This document shows, piece by piece, positions 9,129 to 17,468 of a stretch of DNA of 64,000 nucleotides. The stretch comes from Glaciecola punicea ACAM 611. Its GTDB lineage: Bacteria; Pseudomonadota; Gammaproteobacteria; Enterobacterales; Alteromonadaceae. The position numbers and the translations under genes were made by a program. Numbering within the stretch: position 1 is the first letter of the stretch; each line of letters begins with the position of its first letter. The notes beneath the pieces were generated by a model. It made no database searches. It had not been told where the DNA came from and was given only the letters and a program-made list of their open reading frames with translations. The DNA lies in assembly GCF_000252165.1 (NCBI RefSeq), contig NZ_BAET01000008.1, forward strand, positions 62,001 through 126,000, written 5' to 3'.

Positions 9129-9971
9129 TTAGCGCTGTAAACCACGCAGATCATTTTGTAAATCGTCTATTTCATCAAGCAAGCGTTCAATTTGTTTGGT
9201 CGACGTTAAGCTCATAAGTCCGATTAAATATTCGCTACCCGCGGCGGTGTTAGCATTCATTGCGGTTTTAAACTCAAGGCTTCTAAACTGATCAGGATTG
9301 ACAATCAACTCGTGCATTTTTTGTTCAAACGTTTCGTCTCTTTCGGCAAGGGCAAACACACGCCTTAACTGCTGCTGATATTCACGTTTGTACGCAAGCC
9401 AGAAGGGACGTGTTGATTCAAAACGCTGATAAAATGTAGCGATGAATGCTTCTTGCTCGTCACTTAATTTACCTAACCACCTGCGCATCCCTTTTTGATT
9501 ACGTTCAATCCACTTTTCCACGCGCTGGTTACTGCTCAAAGCCTGATTTTCTTTCAATTCTTCTTCGTCTTCAACATTTCTTTTCTCAAGATTTGCAAAA
9601 AGATATATGACTTGTTCTTGAGATAAAGTTGCGCCAAGCGCAACTAAATCAGGAGCAACATGTGAGCGTGCTCTAACCCAATGCCCCCTGGCTCTTTCAC
9701 GGTGCTGTGTAATACTTTGTTCTGTTATATTATTATTTTTAATGTCAGTGACAATATCGGATAGCTGGCGCTTGTACTGCGGCAACTCTTGTTGTCTATG
9801 CCATAACATCCAGTTGCCAAGCATATCGTCAAACATGTCTTCTTGGGCATTGTCTAGCTCTACATAATCGTCTATGTACCAGTGTATTAACCAATCTACA
9901 TTATTATAGGCAAACTTTGCTGAACACCCTCCTAACAAAAGCACGAATGCCAATAGCATCAGTTTTTTCAT
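9129..9971 (-). CDS. DUF6279-type lipoprotein
   Basis: The protein starts MKKLMLLAFVLLLGGCSAK, a lipoprotein signal with lipobox LGGC, so it should be lipidated and membrane-anchored in the periplasm. The mature part is helical and rich in charged and tryptophan residues (YNNVDWLIHWYIDDYVELD, WMLWHRQQELPQY, ARGHWVRARSHVAPD), characteristic of the DUF6279 family as I remember it. No catalytic motif is visible and the function is unknown. I place the start at the ATG at 9971, after an AAGGA site; 39 further upstream codons are open but would bury the signal peptide. Monocistronic. Confidence 0.85.
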   Translation of the reverse strand: MKKLMLLAFVLLLGGCSAKFAYNNVDWLIHWYIDDYVELDNAQEDMFDDMLGNWMLWHRQQELPQYKRQLSDIVTDIKNNNITEQSITQHRERARGHWVRARSHVAPDLVALGATLSQEQVIYLFANLEKRNVEDEEELKENQALSSNQRVEKWIERNQKGMRRWLGKLSDEQEAFIATFYQRFESTRPFWLAYKREYQQQLRRVFALAERDETFEQKMHELIVNPDQFRSLEFKTAMNANTAAGSEYLIGLMSLTSTKQIERLLDEIDDLQNDLRGLQR

Positions 9972-10167
9972 GCAATTGTTTTCCTTCTTAGATAATTTCT
10001 TGGTTATATATACGACAAATACAGCGCGAAAGGTTTCATGTAGCAGTAAAGAAAAAGCGCTTTCCCGATCGGCTTGGCGCAAGCTCAATAAACCGATGTG
10101 TGAGCATTTTGCATTTCATGCGTAAGATATTAATACTAGTAAGAACAAACGAAGGCCTCATTATTAA

Positions 10168-10192
10168 AAAAGGTGCGCAGTGGGCACCTTTT
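10168..10192 (-). terminator. Rho-independent terminator after the Mpo1-like gene
   Basis: AAAAGGTGC (10168-10176) and GCACCTTTT (10184-10192) form a 9-bp stem with a 7-base loop just past the stop of the leftward gene. The A-run on the plus strand (10166-10171) gives a U-tract on the minus transcript. Confidence 0.75.
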
Positions 10193-10194
10193 AT

Positions 10195-10656
10195 CTAATA
10201 GTTAATATTTAAGCGTTTAAGCCAATGCACCCACCACCAAGCTGGACCAACGAGTAAATACCGAAGATCCTGGAAAAACGACGGCTGTTTTCCTTCAATT
10301 TTGTGCCCCACAAACTGCAATATCCACATTACTACAAACAAGACAGCAGAGAACTGCCACACGCTTATACCAGCGACGACTAACAAGTTTATACCCCCAA
10401 AAGTCAGTAAAGTGAGCAAGGTCATAGCCGCACCAATGGGGCCAGAGAGTTTGAAATAGTAATACAAGGTGGGAATAGCGGCTATATGGGCAAAATTGAT
10501 ATTAAACTGCGCTATGAAGTCAGGTACCGGAATTGACCATAATAGCCCCACGGTAACAAAAAATATACCGGGTACAGCTACTGCATGAATGAGAATATTG
10601 GTCTTATTTTGATGGCTTTCACCGTAGGTATTAATGAGTCGTTCTATGTCGCGCAC
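10195..10656 (-). CDS. Mpo1-like (DUF962) membrane protein
   Basis: The 153-aa protein shows the DUF962 pattern: an N-terminal YGESHQNKTNILIHAVAVP block with spaced histidines, three to four hydrophobic helices between residues 25 and 110, and a C-terminal QFVGHKIEGKQPSFFQDLRY block ending in an aromatic-rich WWWVHWL. In yeast, Mpo1 is an Fe2+-dependent dioxygenase in alpha-oxidation of 2-hydroxy fatty acids; bacterial members keep the histidines, but their substrate is not established. It is inner-membrane by prediction, monocistronic, and ends at a clear terminator. Confidence 0.85.
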   Translation of the reverse strand: MRDIERLINTYGESHQNKTNILIHAVAVPGIFFVTVGLLWSIPVPDFIAQFNINFAHIAAIPTLYYYFKLSGPIGAAMTLLTLLTFGGINLLVVAGISVWQFSAVLFVVMWILQFVGHKIEGKQPSFFQDLRYLLVGPAWWWVHWLKRLNINY

Positions 10657-10763
10657 AGTATTGTCCCGTTAGACACTTTAGCTGATTGTTAACGCTAAGT
10701 TTACAACTCACGCTAATTTAGCACAAGCGCGTTTGTTGCAATCGATGTAAATAGAGTATTTAC

Positions 10764-12653
10764 ATGATATATTTTAGGCATGATCCAATTATTTATTTTT
10801 TTATGATCCCATCTATTATACCCGTAGCAAGCACGCGTCAGCAAACAAATATTGCATATCAAATTAGTGTATTAAGCAGCCAAGAGCACTTATTTGAAGT
10901 AACTATGCAGGTAGACTTCTCGAAAAGTGATGATATTGCGCCCGCTTCTGTAAACGTTGCCTTGCCTGCTTGGATACCTGGCAGCTACATGATTAGGGAT
11001 TTTTCTAAGAATTTACATAGTTTAAAAAGTCAGCAAGATCACATCGTGATAAAGCAACTTTCAAAACAAGAATGGGAAATTAGCACTAAAGATGACCAAG
11101 CGCTTAAGCAGTTTTCACTTCGGTATATTGTGTACGCAAACGATCTGTCTGTAAGAAGCGCGTTTATAAACGATGAATATGCGTTTTTTAATGGCACATC
11201 GGTATTTTTATGTGTAAAGGGCTATGAAAGTTCTGCTCATACTTTGCGTATAAGGCAACAAAAAGACTCGCTTTCACCGTTAATTGCCACCTCTTTGCCA
11301 AAGGCAGATAGACAAGAAACGCCACCTAATTCAGATACCGTATACAAAACCACAGACTACTTTACGCTCATTGATCATCCTGTGCTGATGGGACAGTTTG
11401 ACGACTATTGTTTTAATGTTATGGGTCACCAATTCCATATAGTCTTTAGCGGGCAACACAACTTTGACTTTATGCGAATGGAGCGTGATTTAAGTGCAAT
11501 AATTGAACACCACATTACGCTGTTTGGTGATTTTCCGTGCCCAGAATATTGGTTCATTACGCTGGTGTGCGACCAAGGCTTTGGCGGTCTAGAACACACC
11601 GACAGTACCGTACTTCAGTACAGTCGCTTCGATTTACCTTTTGTGGGTGAACCCGACAAAATAAGCAAAGAATATCAGCATTTTTTAGCCCTGTGCAGCC
11701 ACGAGCTATTCCACACTTGGCACGTTAAACGTATCAAACCGCTACTTATGCATCAACCCAATTTATTTGAAGAAGTGTATACCCCACAACTCTGGATATA
11801 CGAAGGCTTTACATCATTTTATGATGAGCTAAGTTTAGCAAGAACAAAAATTATATCACCCGCTCAATATGTACAAGTTTTAAATGAAGCCATAACGCGC
11901 TTAATGCGAAATTCTGGGCGCCACAAACAAAGTGTCAGTGAATCAAGCTTCGAAGCATGGAACAAATTCTATAAACAAGATGCAGGTTCAATCAATCATA
12001 TCGTTAGTTATTATAATAAAGGCGCTGTTATTGCGCTATGCTTAGACATTACCCTTCGCCAGCAGTCTAATAACAATGTCTCACTTGACAATGTTATGAA
12101 ATACTTGTGGGAGCAGCACGGTAAAACCCATATAGGAACCAGCGATACTGTCATTCTTGACTTATGTAAAAGTGAATTTAACATCGACTTAAGCAGCTTT
12201 TTATATTTAGCGACGCAAACGCCGATCGACCTTCCCCTACCTACCCTACTGCACTCTATTGGTCTTAAGCTCAATATGCGTTCACCTAATCACTTTCAAG
12301 ACAAAGGTGGTCCAGCTGAGAATATTGCTAAGTACGACATTGGCGCAATAATGGCCATGGTCAACAATCAGTTAACAGTAATGTCAGTTCACGAAGGTCG
12401 GGCGTCATGTATTGCTGGTTTATGTGAGGGCGATACAATTGTGGCTTTCAACAAGTGGCAGTGCGATGACGTACGTTTTTGTAAGCTGCTAAATTTGTGT
12501 AAAATTGATGACATAGTGCCTATTGATATACTGCGCGATGGTAGGCTACTTACGCTTAACTTTAGCGTAGTGCGCGCCTTGCCAGACACCTGCGATATCG
12601 CCATTGAAAACTCTGCACTATTTCTGCAGTGGCTAGGCGTAGATCAACTTTAA
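10764..12653 (+). CDS. M61 family metallopeptidase with C-terminal PDZ domain (glycyl aminopeptidase type)
   Basis: The protein has the M61 N-terminal beta domain (PAWIPGSYMIRDFSKN), a GGLEH substrate-binding strand, the zinc motif SHELFHTWHVKR (HExxH, about residue 315) and the third-ligand glutamate in EGFTSFYDEL. A PDZ domain occupies roughly residues 515-605. Related enzymes release N-terminal glycine or alanine. No signal peptide is clear, so it is probably cytoplasmic. The start is uncertain: ATG at 10764 or 10803, neither with a good ribosome site. The gene is convergent with the M23 gene and shares a palindromic TTAA as stop codon for both. Confidence 0.92.
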   Translation: MIYFRHDPIIYFFMIPSIIPVASTRQQTNIAYQISVLSSQEHLFEVTMQVDFSKSDDIAPASVNVALPAWIPGSYMIRDFSKNLHSLKSQQDHIVIKQLSKQEWEISTKDDQALKQFSLRYIVYANDLSVRSAFINDEYAFFNGTSVFLCVKGYESSAHTLRIRQQKDSLSPLIATSLPKADRQETPPNSDTVYKTTDYFTLIDHPVLMGQFDDYCFNVMGHQFHIVFSGQHNFDFMRMERDLSAIIEHHITLFGDFPCPEYWFITLVCDQGFGGLEHTDSTVLQYSRFDLPFVGEPDKISKEYQHFLALCSHELFHTWHVKRIKPLLMHQPNLFEEVYTPQLWIYEGFTSFYDELSLARTKIISPAQYVQVLNEAITRLMRNSGRHKQSVSESSFEAWNKFYKQDAGSINHIVSYYNKGAVIALCLDITLRQQSNNNVSLDNVMKYLWEQHGKTHIGTSDTVILDLCKSEFNIDLSSFLYLATQTPIDLPLPTLLHSIGLKLNMRSPNHFQDKGGPAENIAKYDIGAIMAMVNNQLTVMSVHEGRASCIAGLCEGDTIVAFNKWQCDDVRFCKLLNLCKIDDIVPIDILRDGRLLTLNFSVVRALPDTCDIAIENSALFLQWLGVDQL

Positions 12654-13471
12654 AGAGGCAGTGTTACCAGCAAGGCAGGATCTAAACGCTCTTTAAACCA
12701 GTTGATGCGCCAATCCAAATGCGGGCCGGTCACTCGACCCGTGGCCCCAATTTCAGCCACTAAAGCACCTTGCTCTACTCTTTGTCCTTCTTCAACATGC
12801 AGTTTACTTAAATGAATAAAAGTAGACGTTACGCCAAAGCCGTGATCAATAATTAAAGTACCACCTGAATAAAACATGTCGCTGTGTGCAAGCCTCACCA
12901 CGCCGGTTGCGGGGGCTATTACTGGTGTGCCTGTTTTATTGGCAATATCTAAACCAAAGTGTGGCCGTTTAGGTTCACCGTTAAAAATACGCCGCGAACC
13001 ATAAACGCCTGAAATCCGTCCTTTTGCAGGCAGTATAAAATCTTGCGTAAAATATAAAAAATTTGAGTTATGCGCCCTTGCATTAGCAATAGCTCGATTG
13101 TCTTTGCTTATGCGAGCCTGCACTTCTTTAGGCGGACTGACGAATTTTTGCGCCACACCTTCAATACGGTCTTCTTGATACTCACGCTTTTTAAGCGTAA
13201 TTGTTTGTATTTGCCAACGCGGTGAGTCTGGCAGTTTCCATTTAAGTTCATGACTTAGGTCTGCGTCGCGCCCAAATCCGAATACGAAATCGCCGTAGGC
13301 TGAGACCTTAACGGAGCTGTCGTTTAAACTGACCAAGTAATTGGCAGGCAGTTTTCCGCGCAGCAGACTGCCTTGCATAAACTCACCTACCAATAAAGGC
13401 TGAGCGAAAGCCAACTTGCTAAGCAGCATAAACATGACTATCATTACTTGCTTAAGAAGTTTTGTAATCAC
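12650..13471 (-). CDS. M23 (LytM) family peptidase, exported
   Basis: An N-terminal signal peptide (hydrophobic to about residue 20, ending KLAFAQP) directs it to the periplasm. A beta-rich N-terminal domain is followed by a LytM domain with the first zinc ligands in HFGLDI (about residue 178) and the third in TGPHLDWRINWF (about 250). Such enzymes cut peptidoglycan cross-links. The usual HxH near the end is HLD here: the zinc-binding histidine is kept, but the second histidine, normally catalytic, is aspartate. I recall the same GPHLDW in some related proteins, so this may be a subfamily feature rather than decay. Its stop is shared with the M61 gene. Confidence 0.9.
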   Translation of the reverse strand: MITKLLKQVMIVMFMLLSKLAFAQPLLVGEFMQGSLLRGKLPANYLVSLNDSSVKVSAYGDFVFGFGRDADLSHELKWKLPDSPRWQIQTITLKKREYQEDRIEGVAQKFVSPPKEVQARISKDNRAIANARAHNSNFLYFTQDFILPAKGRISGVYGSRRIFNGEPKRPHFGLDIANKTGTPVIAPATGVVRLAHSDMFYSGGTLIIDHGFGVTSTFIHLSKLHVEEGQRVEQGALVAEIGATGRVTGPHLDWRINWFKERLDPALLVTLPL

Positions 13472-13532
13472 TCAAGCTCTCCATAAATCTTTTTAATATT
13501 AATTTTATACTATTTAACAAGGCGGCTTCGTC

Positions 13533-14420
13533 TTAGATATTAGCACTTATCATTGCGCCTTTACCTACGCCTTCAAATGCCATAACAGTGAGTGGGTCGT
13601 CTGTTTCTTTCTGAGTCTGCTCTAAGATGTATTGCGCTAAACACTCAACCGTTGAGTCATAGTCAATAAGCTCACACACTTGGCTCGCTATGGCCATTTC
13701 AAATAGTCCCTGAGACGCTTCATATTTAAAACAGTACACCGGTGCATCGTTAAGCAATGAAAAACTCAAAGCCTGCGCATCAACTGTATCTTCAGTGCTG
13801 CCAATATAAATATCAGACCATCTGTCGGCCCAATAGCGCTGCCACTTTTCAGAGCTGATCCCATTTTGTGAAATCAAGATTTTTGAACGATGTCCATGGG
13901 CTATACGTTGACAGTTGCCGTCATGCTTTTTTAAGCCGTGGGTATAATGATAAAACGGCGTATTGATGACTTCTTCGCGCAGGGTAATATCAATATCGTG
14001 CACATTTTCAGGCAAATGTGTTGTAATCACATCCTTTAAATACGCAGTGAGAGACTTTTTGGTAATAAGCGAAGGTTCACCTTCTAACTTATACACAAAT
14101 GCGTAAGCCTCTGGTGGACAAAAAAGCTGAATAGGCAAACCGTCAGCAAAGACAAAGTCAACCTGCACTCTGTCGTCGCTAGCGGGTGAGTAAATGCGGG
14201 TGTTTTGATGATCTGCGGGCACGACTAACTTGTGGTCAACATATTCGTCTATTACTTTTTTTAACTGCTTTTTTACAATTCCAAAATCTTGCACCATACT
14301 TTCGTCATTTAGACCACCGTCTAATATGACGTCTACTATCCAGCTTTCTCCTACCATTCCGCGCTGGGGGCACAAATATGAAAAGTCCATTACGGTAAGA
14401 TCGTTTACAAATAACTTCAT
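13533..14420 (-). CDS. Tandem-domain 6-pyruvoyl/6-carboxy-tetrahydropterin synthase family protein
   Basis: The protein has two halves with QueD/PTPS character. The N-terminal half carries GESWIVDVILDG, DFGIVKKQLKKVIDEYVDHK and YSPASDDRVQVDF. The C-terminal half carries HGLKKHDGNCQRIAHGHRS, matching the QueD histidine/cysteine region. A single QueD is about 120 aa, so 295 aa fits two fused domains or a domain plus an insertion. QueD makes 6-carboxytetrahydropterin for queuosine; whether this longer form does so is unknown. The start overlaps the yejK stop by 4 bp (ATGA), so it is translationally coupled as the distal gene of a yejK operon. Confidence 0.8.
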   Translation of the reverse strand: MKLFVNDLTVMDFSYLCPQRGMVGESWIVDVILDGGLNDESMVQDFGIVKKQLKKVIDEYVDHKLVVPADHQNTRIYSPASDDRVQVDFVFADGLPIQLFCPPEAYAFVYKLEGEPSLITKKSLTAYLKDVITTHLPENVHDIDITLREEVINTPFYHYTHGLKKHDGNCQRIAHGHRSKILISQNGISSEKWQRYWADRWSDIYIGSTEDTVDAQALSFSLLNDAPVYCFKYEASQGLFEMAIASQVCELIDYDSTVECLAQYILEQTQKETDDPLTVMAFEGVGKGAMISANI

Positions 14421-15445
14421 GAATGATTATCGCCTTTTGCCGATTTTGTTAGTTGGTCTTTTAAATTAGGGGGTAGGCCCGAGATGGTCAGGGTATCTGT
14501 GTTTGCATCATAGTGAATGCGCTGGCCCAACAGTTTACGCTCAAAGCTGACGCTTACGCCGCCGCCTGCCCCTGAATATTTATTCATCGCATTAATCATC
14601 GACTTATCAGGCTGAAACTTAGGCTCAAGAGGCTGCTCTAAGCCTGCGTTGTAATGCGCGAAACTGTGGTTTCCCTGCGACATAGCCGGCAGTACGCTAT
14701 CTACTTCATCAATGGCTATTTCTTCGCCTAAATCTGCTTTTTCTTTGTAGTATTTGGATATACTTTGGCGATGTTCGTGCTTTTCGTTTGCGTCTAGCGG
14801 CTGCGCAGATAAGTAAGTATCTAGATGTTGCACAAACTGTTTATTTTGCGATTTGGTGTCGACTTTTTCTTCACAGCCAATAAAACTCATAAAAAAGTCT
14901 GATACTTTTCGGCCCATGCGACCTTTAATAAAACTGATATAACGTTCATTTTGAGCACTAACATCTAGCTGCGTTAGGTCAATACGCACCGCGATTTGCA
15001 TTTTACTTAGCTCTAAAAATTTATTTGATGTTAAATCAAGCTGCTGATTGACCGACATAGAGTCTTTCGTGTCAAGCATTGCAATGAGTAAATAATCGGT
15101 TGCCAAGTAATTATAAAGGCTAAATACGACATAGCCTGTTTCCAGCATCGCTTCATCGGTGATAGTTTTAACCAAATGCTGTGTGGCTTGTATACTGAAA
15201 TCGTAAAAATCGATAGACTTATTACTCATTTGCGCGATTAAATTAGGCATCGTTTGAACGAGTTCACTACCAAATCCGCCAACGCCTTTGCTTGGCTTGC
15301 TGTTGAAATTGCTGTGAAGCTGCGTGGCTAGATCAATTATTGGCGCAGACACTTCAAAACAGCTTGGCCGAGGAATAAAAACAAGTTTACCTTCTTGCGA
15401 TAAACTAATTTGGTGTACAACAAACTCATTTACGTTTGCACTCAT
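14417..15445 (-). CDS. yejK: Nucleoid-associated protein YejK (NdpA)
   Basis: YejK is a nucleoid-associated DNA-binding protein of about 335 aa; this one is 342 aa and aligns along the E. coli protein. Shared blocks include VFSLYNYLATDYLLIAML, IAVRIDLTQL, FIKGRMGRKVSDFFMSFIG, YSGAGGGVSVSFERKLLGQR and DTLTISGLPPNLKDQL at the C-terminus. It is divergent from yejL-yejM exactly as in E. coli, which supports the call. It overlaps the downstream pterin-synthase-like gene by 4 bp. Confidence 0.95.
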   Translation of the reverse strand: MSANVNEFVVHQISLSQEGKLVFIPRPSCFEVSAPIIDLATQLHSNFNSKPSKGVGGFGSELVQTMPNLIAQMSNKSIDFYDFSIQATQHLVKTITDEAMLETGYVVFSLYNYLATDYLLIAMLDTKDSMSVNQQLDLTSNKFLELSKMQIAVRIDLTQLDVSAQNERYISFIKGRMGRKVSDFFMSFIGCEEKVDTKSQNKQFVQHLDTYLSAQPLDANEKHEHRQSISKYYKEKADLGEEIAIDEVDSVLPAMSQGNHSFAHYNAGLEQPLEPKFQPDKSMINAMNKYSGAGGGVSVSFERKLLGQRIHYDANTDTLTISGLPPNLKDQLTKSAKGDNHS

Positions 15446-15659
15446 ATATTATGTGATAACCTTATAATTAGACGTTTACTCTCTTTGCGCAGCAAGTAGA
15501 GACAAACAAAGTGTTGGTGAAAATTCTAACAGCCATTATACTTTGCTGTATCGTGAAATATAGCCCAAATGTCGTCTATTTTGGTTTCATTTACGCAAAA
15601 TCTAATTACCCATAGCGTAATTGTATAGAGTTTCATATCAAAAATCATAGGACAAATAA

Positions 15660-15884
15660 ATGCCCATAAAATCGCGTTATAGTAATAAAGAATTTGACGC
15701 TCTTACCGAAGCAGTATTTTTAGCGCTTGAGAAGCATAAGGCTAAAGGCGATTTGTCTATTATGGTACTTGGCAATGTGCTGGCCAATATATTTCAGCAT
15801 CAAGTAAACGATGAACTTAGGCCGCTTATGATCAATCAGTTTTGTGATGCTCTTAAAAAAAGCGCCAATAGCCCCAAGTCATGA
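15660..15884 (+). CDS. yejL: UPF0352 protein YejL
   Basis: A 74-residue protein of the YejL family (MPIKSRYSNKEFDALTEAVF, then LSIMVLGNVLANIF). It is a small helical protein whose E. coli homologue forms a dimer; no biochemical role is established. A weak AGGAC site precedes the ATG. Its TGA stop overlaps the yejM ATG (ATGA), so the two are coupled, as in enterobacteria. Confidence 0.92.
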   Translation: MPIKSRYSNKEFDALTEAVFLALEKHKAKGDLSIMVLGNVLANIFQHQVNDELRPLMINQFCDALKKSANSPKS

Positions 15885-17380
15885 TTTATAATGAGTCACC
15901 GCGTAGAAAACAAATTGTTCAACAGGTCAGTTGGGGACACTGGTTTGCCTTTGCAAACATACTGATGGCGTCGGCAATATCGTCAGTCTATCTTTTTTCT
16001 TCTCCCCTAGCCGATACGCCTATCAGCTTTGTATATTTAATTACTACTTGGTTGAGCCACACCAGTTTTATCACCTTTTTAGGCTTTGTCATTCTAGTCT
16101 TACCCTTGTGTTATAAAATCACCAATTTAAACGTTTTAAAAGCCAGCGCATCGGTCATTGCGGCTGTGTGCTTAGCGTTATTAGCGTTTGATGCTCTGCT
16201 ATACAACAAAACGGGCTTTCATATAACGTTTAGTTCAGCCGAATTAGTGAAAAACGAAGCGCAAGGCCAAATAGCCGCGTTTGGCTGGTTACAATGGTTT
16301 TATTTTGTGCTGCTGTTTATTATATGGTTAATGTTCCAGCTTGTTATTGCCAATGCGATTTTTAAACGAATTGGTCGATTCCAGCGCATAAAAATGGTTC
16401 GCTACGTCATTGCTGCTTTAGTGCTGTGCTTTGTCAGCAGTCACGCTATTCACGTATGGGCTGACGCTAGGCTTTATACGCCAGTATTGAAACAAGACAA
16501 TATGTTTCCACTGTCTTATCCAGCAACTGCTAAAACGCTGATGGCTCGATATGGCTTTATTGATTTACAGCAGCTTGAACAGCAAGAACAATTGCAATAT
16601 AACAGTGAAACTAGTCGTTTTAATTATCCGCCCAAGCAAGTTTACTGTAGTGTTGATAATACAAAAAAAATCGTGGTACTGGCTAGCTTAGACACGGTTA
16701 AAAACAGTGATATATCTTCATTAACGGCCAATCAGTTCCATTTAAATTTACAGCAAGAACCAGCAGGTTTAGCGCGCCAGCTACTGTTTGGTATTCCGAG
16801 TAACCTGCTGTCTATGACGTCTTCTCCGGCCATTGCAACAGAGCTACTGGCTGCCTTTGATGTCAACACAGGCTTCTACACAGCGGGAGAAAGCAATACA
16901 GCTGAATTTGAAAGTTTTACCCAAGCGGTCAACAGTGCTAATGCCGGCTTTTTTATGGGCGTTATGTCAAACGAAAAATTATTAGGGTTTGATTTGTCGA
17001 CCTTACAACAAAATGCGCAAGTACTTGTTATTGCTAAAAGCGAAGACGCTACCTTCAAACTGTGGAGTAATTTTGTTCAAAGCAACCAGATATCTACTAA
17101 CGAAGATATAATACCCACGGTATTAAGCGAGTTTGGCTGTTTGGCACCATCCATTCGTTTTTCTACTGGACAAGCTCTTCAATCGCCAACTCGCCAGTGG
17201 TTGGTAAGCACGCAAAATAATAATGTAATTGTGGTGAGATATCCACTGCTAACTGAAGTGTCCAAAGACGGTAGCTACGAAGTTACCGACCTTACGACTC
17301 AATCAAAGGTGCTTGTCGATTTAGACACTAACCTGCTGAGTCGCTCTATTAAGCATTTACGAGATTTTAGCGATAAATAA
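15881..17380 (+). CDS. yejM: Inner-membrane protein YejM (PbgA) with shortened periplasmic domain
   Basis: YejM/PbgA senses lipopolysaccharide at the inner membrane and controls LpxC turnover through LapB. The N-terminal part matches the DUF3413 region: five hydrophobic helices between residues 20 and 190, then HVWADARLYTPVLKQDNMFPLSYPATAKTLMARYG, close to E. coli. The rest should be a sulfatase-like domain but is short (499 aa total against about 586) and degenerate: the usual start of that domain (V-V-D-S-L-R type) is replaced by VVLASLDTVKN, and the serine/glycine-rich turn before FGIP is gone. E. coli PbgA is already non-enzymatic, so loss of active-site residues need not abolish function. 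The reading frame is intact. A strong hairpin follows. Confidence 0.88.
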   Translation: MIYNESPRRKQIVQQVSWGHWFAFANILMASAISSVYLFSSPLADTPISFVYLITTWLSHTSFITFLGFVILVLPLCYKITNLNVLKASASVIAAVCLALLAFDALLYNKTGFHITFSSAELVKNEAQGQIAAFGWLQWFYFVLLFIIWLMFQLVIANAIFKRIGRFQRIKMVRYVIAALVLCFVSSHAIHVWADARLYTPVLKQDNMFPLSYPATAKTLMARYGFIDLQQLEQQEQLQYNSETSRFNYPPKQVYCSVDNTKKIVVLASLDTVKNSDISSLTANQFHLNLQQEPAGLARQLLFGIPSNLLSMTSSPAIATELLAAFDVNTGFYTAGESNTAEFESFTQAVNSANAGFFMGVMSNEKLLGFDLSTLQQNAQVLVIAKSEDATFKLWSNFVQSNQISTNEDIIPTVLSEFGCLAPSIRFSTGQALQSPTRQWLVSTQNNNVIVVRYPLLTEVSKDGSYEVTDLTTQSKVLVDLDTNLLSRSIKHLRDFSDK

Positions 17381-17415
17381 AATTCATAGATGAGAGTATA
17401 AATACAGTAAACATT

Positions 17416-17468
17416 AAAACGCTAGGCTTTTAATTTTTGCTAGGCTATCAATTTTAGCCTAGCGTTTT
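17416..17468. terminator. Bidirectional terminator between yejM and mmsB
   Basis: AAAACGCTAGGCT (17416-17428) pairs with AGCCTAGCGTTTT (17456-17468). The loop contains a second copy of GCTAGGCT (17439-17446) that could compete for the same right arm, allowing two alternative stems. The right arm's last base is the final base of the mmsB stop. Confidence 0.8.
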
